This document shows positions 50,611-63,054 of a DNA stretch of 64,000 nt, piece after piece. The stretch spans positions 33,423,453 through 33,487,452 of the forward strand of contig OY987306.1 in the NCBI GenBank assembly GCA_963920635.1, read 5' to 3'. Origin of the DNA: Pseudeuparius sepicola. Its lineage: Eukaryota > Arthropoda > Insecta > Coleoptera > Anthribidae. The notes beneath the pieces were generated by a model, which ran no database searches, had not been told where the DNA came from, and saw only the letters and a list, made by a program, of their open reading frames with translations. The position numbers and the translations under genes were made by a program. Within the stretch, counting starts at the first letter, position 1. Every line of letters starts with the position of its first letter.

Positions 50611-51711
50611 CACGGGCGTAGCCAAGGGGGGGGTTTCGGGGGTTCAAACCCCCCCCCCCCCGAAATAAGCAAAATATTACCTAATATTATACCGAAAAAA
50701 TACGAGGAGTGAAGAGTTAAATTATTATTACGTTTGAATATATTATGTAGTAATAGTAGCGCCTAGCGCCATCTTTTGACGAGAGGCAGACGCAGTTGCA
50801 GCCGAACTATTTTGTATTGTAGGGGTTGTTTCTCGATTATTCGCCACGCCCCTAGGTCGAAATGAGCGGAACTTTGTGGAAGTTCGTGGAAGTTTCTGGA
50901 CGGCTACTGGGCTGCTATATAAGCGGCGCCGCAGCGCGTGACCGCGCTTACGGCAGTATTGTTCCATGCGAACTCGAAGCGAATAAAAGTGAAAAGTGGT
51001 GAACGAATAGTGAAGAGAATTAAGTGTACCGTGTAAGTGAGTAATTTTAGTGCGCTGTTATTCGATGACCTTGTTAAGGATAGATACGTGAATCATTATT
51101 AGTGTCGAAAAATGGAGGGGAAAAAAGGAAGGGTGATAAACCTAAAGGTATGGACTACTGGAAAAAGTGGTGTAGTCAAGGTCAAGGGGTTTCTAATAAA
51201 GAAACAAATTTGGATTTAGCTATCAAAGCTGCAGCTACCTTGCATGCTGATAAGAAGACTGCCTACCCCGAAATCTAGTTTGGAATGCCTAGATATGTGC
51301 GATAAAAACCTTTATCCTAATATTTACACATTACTACAAATCTTGGCTACCATTCCTGTATCCACTGCTACCCCAGAAAGGTCTTTCTCGAGCCTAAGGA
51401 GACTGAAAAACTATTTACGAAACACTACAAGTGAAAACAGACTTAATGGTTAATGAACATTCACTATGGAACAGAAATTCATGCAGATGAAGTAGTGGAT
51501 ATATTTAAAAGAAAAAGCCGAAGATTTCTTCTTTACTGGTTTTAGATTTAGCGCATAGGAACGAAATTAATTTATCCATTTCATTTAAAGTTAAGAACTT
51601 TATAAATATGTCGTAGTAGTAAATTTCATGTAAGTATATTTTTGTTGTTTTATTTACTTCTCAAACTAACCCCCCCCCCCCCCCCAAAACTAAATCCTGG
51701 CTACGCCCGTG
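50611..51711 (+). mobile_element. hAT family 1, copy D, with 8-bp target duplication
   Basis: A 1101-bp element with target duplication GACCGAGA at 50603-50610 and 51712-51719. The N-terminal fragment has an in-frame stop and a lost base (GGGGAAAAAAGG). It shares the 7-bp deletion with copy B. Confidence 0.96.
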
Positions 51712-51850
51712 GACCGAGATATCATCGTCTCTGGCAAAAAGTAGGGGTAGGGTAGGCTTCATTTTACAGTGAGAAATGTTTAGTATGGTATGTGGGAGAA
51801 AATGGGGTTTATCCTGACTTGATTTCGGATGTTTTTATGTGCCCGTGTCG

Positions 51851-52306
51851 TACAGGGTGGTCCAGAATAACACAGCATAAATTTAGTTAGTAGAAATAGG
51901 ATTTTTAATAAATAATATTTAAACTAGTTGAGATATTTAAGTCAAATTTGGTACACGTTATAACGGCATGGGTTAGCATAAAACCTCTGTTAATATCAAA
52001 CACCTTGAACAACCAGTGGCGTAGAAGTGGCTAATTTGTAAAATTGTTTGGAAAAAAATGAATCAATGTAAAAAATGTATTGATTTTCTTATGTAGATTT
52101 TAATTGGAAATAAAAATATCCTCTTCTCAATTTTTTGTATGTGTCATAGTTTCATGGCAAATTTTATTTTTTTGTTATCATTTAGCCATTCAAGGTTTTA
52201 ATTTTCGATATACATCTTCCCTAGGCCCTGTATCTTCAAAAGTATAGTCTTAAATATGTAAGTATACATTGGTAAAAGTTACTTAGTAAGTATGAACCAC
52301 CCTGTA
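51851..52306. mobile_element. 456-bp element with TACAGGGTGG ends
   Basis: TACAGGGTGGTCC at the left and GAACCACCCTGTA at the right. The interior contains the AACGGCATGGGTTAGCATAA block also found at 20200-20418. Confidence 0.75.
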
Positions 52307-52909
52307 TATGGTTTATTGTCTAATATTTGAATATTATCTCAAACTGCTATAGTCATAAAAATTTTATTCCCATTAGGCTCATCAAACCGTGCGAGGTATT
52401 AAAAACTTTTTTCATTTGTCTACTTCCACATATGCGTCACCATGTGAAGCCAATAAAGCGTGTAGGAAAGAAGAAGCAAAGTTTGCAAATATGTAAAAGT
52501 TTCTCTCCGAACAAAATGTATATTTAAAAGTGGTTTATAAAATATTTTGTAGCTTCTCTGGGATTGGTGTCATTAGTTCATACTGATCCTCTAATTGACA
52601 CCCTTGTTTGGACCACATTATTTCTAATACACTCCATAGAGAGTTAGATAAGAAATTTACATAAATCGATACCTCACACTATGTGGGGTAGACTTATAGG
52701 GTTACAGGATGCCAGCTAGAGTTTACAAAGGGGTGAAGTGGTAGGGATTTGATAGAATATCATGCTATTATTTGTCTGTCTCTGAATAAATTGATCTAAG
52801 GATCAGTAGAATATTGAAAAATATTGCCAGTTTGATCTATAAACTTTTTTATTTGTAAGCGAAATAACAAAAACCTCTTTTATTATTGTACGTGTTTTGG
52901 TAAATAAAA

Positions 52910-53360
52910 GCGAACATTATTTTAATATCAACTGTGACACACGAACAAATGACAATTATTATTTCCAAAATTGGAAACCCCAAAGTTTTCTACTACTATA
53001 TGTTCCAGAAATGAGAATGTACGAATAAATAAACATTTCTACATACAATAATCACTTGTGTTTTCCTTTTTAAAAATTGCTGTGACAATTTTTATAGGGT
53101 GTCAGGTTTTGGGCTTATCATATTCAGCCTAAGGGTCTAGTCAAAAATCACTGTCAGCTACTGGATAGAAAATATAAATTTTAAAATATTGTTTATAAAA
53201 AAATATATTGCAGATTTGATTTGGGCTGTTGGTAATTATTTCCAGTGATGTCTCTTCTAATTACTTCATATTAAGAATCATCAATAAACGGGCCAAATTG
53301 ATTTTTATAGGTTAAAATTTGATAAATCAATCCTTAAGGTGTCAGACACTGGTACGTTTA
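52910..53360. repeat. Dispersed direct repeat, copy 2
   Basis: Matches 22885-23310 along its whole length with small insertions and deletions; includes GGTGTCAGACACTGG at its right end. Confidence 0.75.
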
Positions 53361-54760
53361 GTACGTTATACAAAATATGTGGAATATTTGCCAAAATAAA
53401 AATCAAATATCTCAGCTTACGAATTAAGCTAGTTCAGCTGCGTTTCAACGTACATTTTCCAAATTCAAAAGGCGCGGACAATTAAAATGCAAATGGCGAA
53501 ATAAATTTCCATTATTGCTCTCTGGTACAAGCTACTATAACTCATATTGGGTGGATGAAGCTGAATATCATTTTAAACCTGAAAAAAAGGGGGACAATCC
53601 CCTAAAATTTAATAAACCCCTCCATTAGTTTCCATTAGTGAGACAGTGGGCTTTAAAAGTGACTTTTAAGGGTCTAGTTTCATATGGAGGTTATGTTTCA
53701 ATCTGTGGTTTTGACTGCATGGATAGATCGACTAATGTAAAATTCGTCGAAGTATATATCTTTCCCCATGGTAAAACCCGGATCAATTTCATTTTTCCCG
53801 CTTGTTTGCCTTTCAAATGAGAAGGGAATCCAGACGTTAACGTCAGAAAAGATGACGCACAAATATATATCGGGAAACCGAGATAGGATACCTTGGACCA
53901 TTGAATAAGGAATTCGTAAAGAAATATAAGTAAATAGCCGTTATGCGTAACTTACAAATTACGCGTAACTGCCAGGTGGCGAACAGGTACGCCCTCTGTT
54001 ACTGTATCTTGGAATTAGTCGACTCATTTGAAATTGTGGCGACCGGAGCGTTATCTACTAGTCGTAAGAAAAACTATTAGTGTGGGCCACCGCATTTAGC
54101 TAAAGCGGGGACCGACTGAAACAAGCCACCGAGTCTACGTTTCGCTAACAGATCGACAGATGGCCGCTCTGTCGCATCTCCTTCAACGCGAGGAAGGGAT
54201 AAATGACAGTTCCAACCAAACTCGTTGCTAAAGCCTGGTGTGTGGCATATTATTGTTCTGGCAAAGTTTACAGAATTAAAATAGTTCTGTAAACTTTAGT
54301 TCTGGTTACTTCAGCTGATTTTACTGTTCTTGTCGTTTTGGTGGCTATTGTTTTCTTGTTGTGTTTTGTGTCTGATTAAGGTTTTGATCACAAAATATAT
54401 GGTTTTTATTAACCATGGTAGTCTATCGCCGCTGTTGTTATATAAATTGCGACAGCAGCAAGCGTTCTAACACGTACATTTCCCGTGAAAATTTAGATAA
54501 AAAGTGTAAAAATACCAAAGTTGGAGAGATTTGTGTCCCCAATGCTGTTAACATTTCCTATACTTTCCGTGACAGCTGTCATTTTCGAGATATGACACAA
54601 ACTTCTGTTTTTTAAAATGGGAACCATAGTTGTCCGTGGCCTCAAAAAATCATGCATATTTAGTGCTTTCCAACGATATAATACTCGACATGATTATTCA
54701 GAAAAATAACGGAAATAAGTATAGTTTGCATTTAAAAACACAAGTTGTAGAAAATGGCTG
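53361..54760. other. Unassigned sequence with a GC-richer patch
   Basis: 53940-54240 is GC-richer than its surroundings and is a possible promoter or untranslated exon region for CCN on position and composition only; no motif proves it. A short inverted word (ACAGAATTAAAATAGTTCTGT) is near 54270. Confidence 0.25.
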
Positions 54761-54764
54761 CTGC

Positions 54765-55155
54765 CATGGAAATTAGGACATGATATCCGCATTCGGGACA
54801 CAATTCCCTTCAATTTTGCTATTTACACTTTTTATTTAAAATCAGAAACAACGAATCTAGATGGATTGGAATAAATTTCCAAAATTTCGTTTCTTTCTTC
54901 TAAATATCTAGTAACCTATGACTTTTTCAAAAATCCACAAGGCGCGTTAAATTGAAAAGAATTGCGGTTTTATTGTGGGCGCAATTTAACGCGCCTTGTA
55001 GATTTTTGAAAAAAGGCATGGCTTACTAGCTTACTACAAATTTGGAAAAAACACGAAATTTTGGAGATTTATTCCAATCCATCTAGATTCGTTGTTTCTG
55101 ATTTTAGATAAACAGTGTTAATACCAAAGTTGGAGGGAATTGTTTCCGCAATGCG
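54765..55155. mobile_element. Foldback element around AACGCGCC
   Basis: Arms 54765-54965 and 54975-55155 pair through CGAATCTAGATGGATTGGAA and AAGGCGCGTTAAATT with their mirrors. Confidence 0.75.
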
Positions 55156-55179
55156 GCCAGACTTGATCACCTCCCGATG

Positions 55180-55562
55180 ATGCTATAACATCTGGCTGCC
55201 CAAAAGACGATCCCCAGCGGTAGCTATAGTTTGTCAGGGGCGTACGGGCTGGATGGACGCGTTAAATATACCTATTTAAAAAAATCGTGGTTGCTTTCAA
55301 ATGAGACGACGTTCTGGCAGCCGAAAACACGTCCTAATTGCTCAAAAGAAGATCGCCAGGGGTAGCTAGTTTATATCAGGTGCGTACGGGCTGGACGGAC
55401 GCGATATATATATTTAAAAAAAAATCGTGGCTGCTTTCAAACGAGACGGCCTTTGATCTGGCAGCCAAAAACACGTCCCAAAAGAATATCTCCAGAGGTA
55501 GCTATAGTCAGAGGCGTACAGGCTGGTTGGACGCGATAAATATATTTTAAAAATCGTGGCTG
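55180..55562 (+). repeat. Tandem repeat, about 2.7 copies of a roughly 143-bp unit
   Basis: Each unit contains CTGGCAGCC, AAAACACGTCC, a GGTAGCTA word, GCGTACGGGCTGGATGGACG and AAAATCGTGGCTGCTTTC. An inverted diverged unit is at 56367-56510. The inserted element 55570-56366 separates them. Confidence 0.8.
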
Positions 55563-55569
55563 CTTTCAT

Positions 55570-56366
55570 AGGTACCAATTAACCACGAATAACCTATAAC
55601 GTCAATTTTACGTTATTTTCATAACGTAAAAAATACGTAACTTAATTTCCGAAAATTTAATATTTGTAAATGCATCAAAAATGACATATAAAAACAAGTA
55701 ATGAAACTAGCGTTAATATTACGTCATTACTACGATACCCAGCTAACCACGAATGACCTGTAACGTGAATTGTGCGTTATTTTCATAACGTAAAAAATAC
55801 GTAGCTCAATTTACGGAAATTTAACTTAGTAAGTACATGAAAAATGACATAATAAAAATAAGTAATACAACTAGCGTTAATATTACGTCATTACTACGGT
55901 ACAGATTCTCCCGAATTATAAAACTTAGACTAAGGTTTTTGGGAATTCACAATAGAGTCCTCCCCTGAGACGATTAAGGTCCTTTTGGCTTTGTCCCATC
56001 CATTATATGAATTATGAGACAGCCTTTATTTTATTTCTTTTTAATTCTGTGACGTCATCGAGATTCTAGCTTACACTGTTTTAGGAAATATTTTTCTAGT
56101 GCGTCGATAGCTTAGTTGGTAAATGCGTCGACATTATTTCCGATGGTCGTAGGTTCGAACCCTGGTGTTGGTGTGCGAATTTTATTTTTTATGAGGTTCT
56201 ACGTTAAGTTTATGAGGTTATTTCTACATAAGGATGTTGACGTCACTATACCCCGGAATTTTTGTCATAATTATAACGTTAATTTAACGTGATTTTCCTA
56301 ACGTCATGGAGGTATAAATATAACGATATTTTGACGTACAAAAAACGGTTGTTGGTTAGCTGGGGT
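55570..56366. mobile_element. Element with TTAGCTGG ends, internal duplication and tRNA-like box pair
   Basis: The left end is present twice: 55576 (AATTAACCACGAATAACC) and 55739 (CAGCTAACCACGAATGACC), two direct units of about 165 bp. The right end is GGTTGTTGGTTAGCTGG at about 56348. Interior AACGT-rich words (TAACGTAAAAAATACGTA). Superfamily not recognised. Confidence 0.65.
56101..56176 (+). other. tRNA-like sequence with A and B boxes (SINE head or tRNA relic)
   Basis: TAGCTTAGTTGG (56108-56119) matches the Pol III A box and GGTTCGAACC (56152-56161) the B box at normal tRNA spacing. The acceptor strands do not pair, so it is not a functional tRNA gene. Confidence 0.6.
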
Positions 56367-56834
56367 GGCTTTTAAAGCTCGTGCGCTCCTGACATAAACT
56401 CGCTACCCCTGGAGATCTTCTTTTGGGCATTAAGTCCGTGTTTTCGTCCGCCAGATCAAACGCCATCACCGTTGAAAGCAGCCACGATTTTTTAAAATAT
56501 ATTTAAGACATGTTCTCGGTCACCCGATTCAAGACCGTTGCTTTTTAAAAATAATCAGTGGGTTACGACGTTGCCAAATCAAAAGTGTGGCTGAGAAAAT
56601 TGTGGCTGTTTTCACACCGATAGTTCATCCATCCATATCATATCATCACTTATGACATATATATTTTCCTATATAAGGTATACCGGCAAATGTTTCATTT
56701 TCGAAAAAATAAACATTAAAGTGCAAAATTGAAAGTTTCAAGGTCGCATATTTTCCAAACCCTTGAAAGAGACATATTACATGTATACATCATTGAAATT
56801 GTGACAATGATTAGATTTTAAATATCTAAAAATA

Positions 56835-56897
56835 TACAGGGTGTTCTAATTAAAAAACATATGTTTGGTTTGGCATCCCTTTCCTGAACACCCTGTA
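56835..56897. mobile_element. 63-bp inverted-terminal element
   Basis: TACAGGGTGTTC at the left and GAACACCCTGTA at the right form 12-bp perfect inverted repeats. The interior AAAAAACATATGTTTGGTTT is like 30696-30763. Confidence 0.75.
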
Positions 56898-56964
56898 CAA
56901 ATCTGAATAAACGCTGAAAAAAGCTTTCTTTGGCTTCTTCAACTTTTATCTGAAGAGAAGCCCT

Positions 56965-57545
56965 GTACAGAGCGGGCCATCGGTGTCTGAGGCTCATTTT
57001 GTATGATAAATTTGAAAAAAATGTGCATTTTAGAAAAGTGGCCGTAACTTTTTTCAGGATGAAAGTTTTGTTTTTCTGTAAAAACATTTCTAGAGCACTT
57101 TTTTACGTAAAATCCAATGCTGCTACTAAATTTTTTTAAGTCAATGGTTTAGAGTTTCTGATAAAAAAAATTAAAATTGAACAGCCTGTATATTTTTGCA
57201 TTTTTTAATAGAGCAAAAAATTACCATTCCAAAAAATATATATAACACTTAATGATTTACTTAAGTAGTTATCAATTACTAATAACTTTTATGAAATTTT
57301 CATCAGTAACTCTTAAACCATTGACTTAAAAAAATGTAGTAGCAGCATTGGATTCTACGTAAAAAAGTGCTTCAGAAATGTTTTTACAGAAACACAAAAT
57401 ATTCAATCTGAAAAAAGTTACGGCCACTTTTCAAAAACGCACATATTCAAAAAACGCCCTGTTACTCAAGAACGGTGACAGATATCGATTTGCGGTTTTC
57501 GCCATTAAGTTATTTATCATAAAAAATGAGCCTCAGAGATCAATA
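56965..57545. mobile_element. Foldback element centred near 57230
   Basis: Paired words include GTGGCCGTAACTTTTTTCAG, TTTTACGTAAAATCCAATGC and AAGTCAATGGTTTAGAG with their mirrors, and outer TGAGGCTCATTTTG. A terminus CACCCTGTA is at about 57630. No coding content. Confidence 0.8.
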
Positions 57546-57629
57546 TCAGTTTTCGTTAAAAATAGAGGTCCCTATTTTTAACGGAGATAGGGTTTCCCTT
57601 TAAAATTTTCCAATTTGGCTCACCCTGTA

Positions 57630-59146
57630 CATAGAGGTATAATATGGGAATACACCAGAGCAGGTGTCTCATTTTACGTCCGATTAGGTATATTATGTCC
57701 TTACTTTTTTAAATAATTGAATTAAAAATTAATTACACGCTTGCGTATGTCTACGCCACTGGACAAATTCCTAAAATTATGTTTTACAAAAAGCCAGTAA
57801 TTTGCATGGCAAAAAAACGAAGTTTCAGTTTTTAGTCAAACTTTTAGGCAAAATTATTTTACTCATAATTTTGGCTCCAAAAATTGATGCAAAATATTGC
57901 GACGAAACTGACAGATGAGAAAAAATCTAAAGGCACTTTTTGTTCGAAATGGAATTCTCTATCTAAAAATTAAATATTTTTTTGTCAATCTCCTAAATTA
58001 TTTATCTAATTAAATTAGCGGTAGGTACCGATTACCCGTATCTCCACCACTGATGCATAAAGGACGCAATCGATCCAAGTATAGGTAGGTGTAGGTACTT
58101 TGTACCAAAATTAGGTTAAAATTCCTTTTCTGGTTTAGAAATTAATAAATAAAACAATCTATTTTTAAAATTTTAACACCCTGTAACGTGGAAATTAAGC
58201 CTTTCTGAAGAAAACGTCACACACACCAAACACCCCATTTATTTTCAAAAATACCTACCTACTAGCACAAATTGTCGGGTCGGACGATAGAAATGGCTCA
58301 CCCTGTATAATAACCTACATACATTAGGTACACTTTTTTAATTGTTAACATTTATTAAGGTAATTCCTTATCCAATGGTATTAAGTATTATATTATCGAG
58401 TAACATAAGGTATTATGTTATGTTTTCAACATGTCACACAAATCCTAAAAACCGAACATTTACCTATTTATTGCCACTTTTTCGGACTTTCGTCCTCTCG
58501 CAACCATTGAACCATTCAGTTACTTTTGTTCTTCAAATATTTATTAAAATTAACTAGGTATTCCTTGACCCCAAAAACATAAAAAACGACATAGATAGGT
58601 ATCGCACCCTATATTCATCCCTTTACACCCCTCTCAATTTCCTCTCTTTAAATAAAAAAAGTCGAAAACACTCTCTATCTCTAACTCGCTACAAGAGTGA
58701 TTTCGTTTGCTAAAAATTACTGTATATATGAAACGGCAGCGGCTGACCTTGAAATTATAAAGGGAAAATCGTCTTGGTTATTGATTATTCTGTTTGCCTT
58801 CAAATAAGAAATAAATACCTGCTATTCTTTGGCCTTGAACAGTATTTACAGAGGCAGTTCCATCTGTCGTTAGAACGGTTGAACCTCCATCCGCGCGCCA
58901 TCTCTCCGTCGGAAGATTTAATAAGGAGACGGCAATCCATGTTGGGTCTGTTTTATTTTAGTTATTTAATTGGACGCATTCAGTGCTTTATAGGCGCCAC
59001 TTCCTGGGACCATAAATACGGGCGAGGAGGGTTAAGAGGGAATACATGGGCGGTCCTACAGTCAGTTACGGGTCTGTCCATTGATCTTAGATATCTTTCC
59101 GAATACCTTAATCAATGCTTGGACGTAAGCTGCCGATAACAGGTAG
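57630..59146. other. Unassigned sequence
   Basis: AT-rich to 58730. 58740-59140 is more balanced and has a 121-codon plus-strand frame (58774-59139) without any recognisable domain; it may be chance. Single CACCCTGTA termini are near 58190 and 58300. Confidence 0.3.
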
Positions 59147-60281
59147 CACGGGCGTAGCCAAGGGGGGGTTTCGGGGGTTCAACCCCCCCCCCCCCGAAAT
59201 AAGCAAAATATTACCTAATATTATACCGAAAAAATACGAGGAGTGAAGAGTTAAATTATTATTACGTTTGAATATATTATGTAGTAATAGTAGCGCCTAG
59301 CGCCATCTTTTGACGAGAGGCAGACGCAGTTGCAGCCGAACTATTTTGTATTGTAGGGACACTTTGCGTTGTTTCTCGATTATTCGCCACGCCCCTCGGT
59401 CGAAATGAGCGGAACTTTGTGGAAGTTCGTGGAAGTTTCTGGACGGCTACTGGGCTGCTATATAAGCGGCGCCGCGGCGCGCGACCGCGCTTACGGCAGT
59501 ATTGTTCCATGCGAACTCGAAGCGAATAAAAGTGAAAAGTGGTGAACGAATAGTGAAGAGAATTAAGTGTACCGTGTAAGTGAGTAATTTTAGTGCACTG
59601 TTATTCGATGACCTTGTTAAGGATAGATATTTGAATCATTATTACTGTCGAAAAATGGAGGGGAAAAAAAGGAAGGGTGATAAACCTAAAGGTATGGACT
59701 ACTGGAAAAAGTGGTGTAGTCAAGGTCAAGGGGTTTCTAATAAAGAAACAAATTTGGATTTAGCTATCAAAGCTTCAGCTACCTTGCATGCTGATAAGAA
59801 GACTGCCTACCCCGAAATCTAGTTTGGAATGCCTAGATATGTGCGATAAAAACCTTTATCCTAATATTTACACATTACTACAAATCTTGGCTACCATTCC
59901 TGTATCCACAGCTACCCCAGAAAGGTCTTTCTCGAGCCTAAGGAGACTGAAAAACTATTTACGAAACACTACAAGTGAAAACAGACTTAATGGTTTGGCT
60001 CTAATGAACATTCACTATGGAACAGAAATTCATGCAGATGAAGTAGTGGATATATTTAAAAGAAAAAGCCGAAGATTTCTTCTTTAATGGTTTTAGATTT
60101 AGCGCAGAGGAACGAAATTAATTTATCCATTTCATTTAAAGTTAAGAACTTTATAAATATGTCGTAGTTTTTCGGATGAATATATAGATATTAAATTTCA
60201 TGTAAGTATATTTTTGTTGTTTTATTTACTTCTCAAACTAACCTCCCCCCCCCCCAAAACTAAATCCTGGCTACGCCCGTG
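59147..60281 (+). mobile_element. hAT family 1, copy E (least broken)
   Basis: A 1135-bp element from CACGGGCGTAGCCAAGG to GGCTACGCCCGTG. It has the longest C-terminal frame (59788-60087) with the hAT dimerisation motif [18 protein letters not shown] and end KRKSRRFLL, plus the N-terminal fragment 59580-59822. The two overlap in different frames, so the copy is non-autonomous. Flanks ACAGGTAG and AAGCTAGG do not match, so no target duplication is evident. Confidence 0.93.
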
Positions 60282-60559
60282 AAGCTAGGCAATATTTATC
60301 CTACGTAACCAGCTGGAGAAGGGGCATTGTATGCTGTAATGGCGACGTAGATATATTTTATGCTGGCCCGTATTATATAGAGGGCATGTCGTACAGCGAT
60401 GTAGGAAAAATTATGGCGTAGCAGTTCTTTTTTACACAAGCTTCTATCTGTTTAGTGTGTGTGATTGTGTGTTTGTTTGTGTGCATGCACTGAAATCTTG
60501 CAACTGAATTTCATACCACTTCCGCCCAACCGATTGAGCTGGTGACAATGGAATCTAAT

Positions 60560-61080
60560 CTAGTACACTCAGTATTGTGATTCTTTCAAAATGGCCGCCA
60601 CTCCAAGATGGCGGACTACATATTTTTACAAGCTTTTATTTAACTTGCCCTGTTAGTATGTATGGGTCGAATCTTGCAAGCTGAATTAGAACCATTTCCT
60701 GACATCCGATTGAGCTGAAATTTTGCATAAACCTTTAGTTCCGGTGACAATGCAATATGCAATACTCAATATTGCAATACTTTCAACATGGCCGCCGCTC
60801 CAAGATGGCGGATGATGTATTTTTTGTCAACCCCCTTAATATGGGTATCAAATGAAAGGGCTTGAAAAGTATAAAACGATAAAGTTAGTGACATCACACT
60901 AAATTCAATATGGCCGCCGCTCCAAGATACCCAACATGGGTATCAAATGAAAGGGCTCGACGGGTAGAAAACAATGAGGTGAATGACTTCATACGAAATC
61001 CAATATGGCGGCCGCCCCAAGATGGCGGACTAAATTTCATTACCACCCTCCTGACATGGGAATCAAATAGGTACTAAAAA
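60560..61080. repeat. GGCGG tandem repeat, second locus
   Basis: Same leader and monomers as 1415-1945 but with a monomer joined short after GCTCCAAGATAC. An extra, more diverged leader precedes it from about 60470. Contains several AAGATGGCGG and ATGGCCGCC words. Confidence 0.85.
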
Positions 61081-61084
61081 GCAC

Positions 61085-61345
61085 AAAATAAAATTGAAAA
61101 TAAAAAACCTTTTTAAAAACAAGTTTGTATTTAAGCCATGTCCTAAAACGAATAAAATAAGTTTAGGTTTTGGTTAAGATAATTCAATTCCAAATTGCGA
61201 CAAGTTTTTGTAAATTGAAAATCTTGTCGCGCGAATTGTAAAGAAAAAAATGCATTCTTTGGCAAATACGAGTAGGTACTTGCTTATCAACCAATCCCTG
61301 TCCAATAAAATTAATTGGTACCGGTACCTACTTTCATCAACAAGT
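61085..61345. repeat. CGCGACAAG repeat, second long copy
   Basis: Contains the same blocks as 1946-2210, part of them in inverted order (AAATTGCGACAAGTTTTTG, TTGTCGCGCGAATTG). It again abuts the GGCGG array. 61346-61890 is unassigned. Confidence 0.7.
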
Positions 61346-61891
61346 TGTTTTTATTGTTGTGACATCATTTCATTGGCTAAAATGACTTTTATATCTACAT
61401 TTATATCTAGGTATTATTTATATTTATATCTAGGTATTATTTATATAAAAAAAACTGTAATATTTTAGGAGCCCTGAGGAAGTAAATAATTTTTTTCTTT
61501 TCTTTTTGTCTTTTGCCCTAGGAAATAGATATTATGTAGCTATATTTAAAGGGAAACTGTCCTCATACTTAATTTCATATTTATGTTATTATAGTTTCAA
61601 GTCTGAAAACATAACAAGATTCTCATTTTTATTTCATCGAACAAATTCTGAGTTAGCAAAACACAACTTCAAACAACATTAATCCTAGTTAATTCATTTG
61701 GCGGAAAAACAAAACGTATCCATTCGACAAAAAGCAGCAAAGGATTTGAAATCAGCCAAATGCAGCACAATGGAAGGCTATAAGCAGTGATTTCGTTTTT
61801 CCAATAAAACCAATTCGACTGATTTTCAGTAGGTACGTAGGTGGTGAATACACGCTGGAATTCAATTAAGATTTGGCAAATAGGATATACT

Positions 61892-63054
61892 TACAGGGTG
61901 TCCAACTTTAAAACTGTACAAATCCGTAAAATCTTCATTTTTGGAGATAATAGCCTAAACTTTTTTTTGTTTGAAAGGCCTTCAAAAACCGCTTCTTTTG
62001 ACCTTCCTGCCATTTTCAAAATGCAAATTCAGGGCCGGCTGCGATTTTTTTATATCCCCGATTTTCACGAAAACCATTTAGCGTTTTTTTTATTTAAAAT
62101 CTGACCACACAGCGTTAATCAGAATACCCCAAAACCCCCATATACAAAATTTAAACAAAAAATATATAGTGAGTTCTATTCTGCAGGGTGTCAAAGTTGA
62201 GCAAAATAGGAATTTTAAAGGGATCTGCCAAGTCAAGTGTGCCATGGAATCCCCTCAAAACTGTTGAATGGTTAACAGGACCACTCAAGGTGTTGGTGTG
62301 CAAAAGTCCAATACAAAATATACAGAGTGTTCTTATCTGTGCCATCTTAAATTACTGAATTTTTGGAACTTTATACGGGTTAAAAATCGAGTATATCAAA
62401 ACCGCTCCACACACTATAAACGAACTAAATCTAAAAAATACAGAAGCCTGCCAGTCAGTAAGTCCATATGAGTTAAGGTGGCTGGTGTGCCACAACAGGA
62501 AACGCACAGAAAATGTATCATCTTAGACAGTGACTTTGTTGAGAAAGGTCCAATAATTTAAATTGTTTTTATTTGTTGGTTGACATTTTGTAAAGAAATA
62601 AATTACTTTTGTGTTTATTAATATTTTTCCAATGATTCCAGAGCACTCCCAAACAGTATAAAGTTTAATAAAAATGCAGAATTTTGAGATGGCTTAGAGA
62701 AAAATAACTTCAACTGTTTTGAAGGGATTCCATGGCACACTAACTTGACTCCCCAGATGTCTTTAAAATTCCTATTTTGCTCAACTTTGACACCCTACAG
62801 AATGGAACTCACTGTATTTTTTTGATCAAATTTTGTATATATGGGGGTTTTGTGGTATTCTGATTAATGCTGTGGGGTCAGATTTTAAATAAAAAAATCG
62901 CTAAATGGTTTTCGTGAATTTGCATTTTGAAAATGACAGGAAGGTCAAAAGAAGTGGTTTTTGAAGGCCTTTCAAACAAAAAAAAGTTTATGCGATTATC
63001 TCCAAAAATGAAGATTTTACGGATTTGTACAGTTTTAAAGTTGGACACCCTGTA
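61892..63054. mobile_element. Full-length 1163-bp foldback element
   Basis: TACAGGGTGTCCAACTTTAA at the left and its exact mirror TTAAAGTTGGACACCCTGTA at the right. The arms share AAATCTTCATTTTTGGAGA and CATGGAATCCC words, centred near 62480. It is the complete relative of 9544-10715. Confidence 0.92.

Noticed and set aside
50743..50967. Recurring [14 protein letters not shown] frame in all hAT copies
   Set aside because: Runs opposite to the hAT coding fragments across their 5' region; its similarity between copies follows from the repeat, not from protein selection.
56101..56176. A third tRNA gene
   Set aside because: A and B boxes are good, but the acceptor strands do not pair and the T stem is weak.
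58774..59139. 121-codon plus-strand frame upstream of hAT copy E
   Set aside because: No recognisable domain, signal or splice context; kept only as unassigned sequence.
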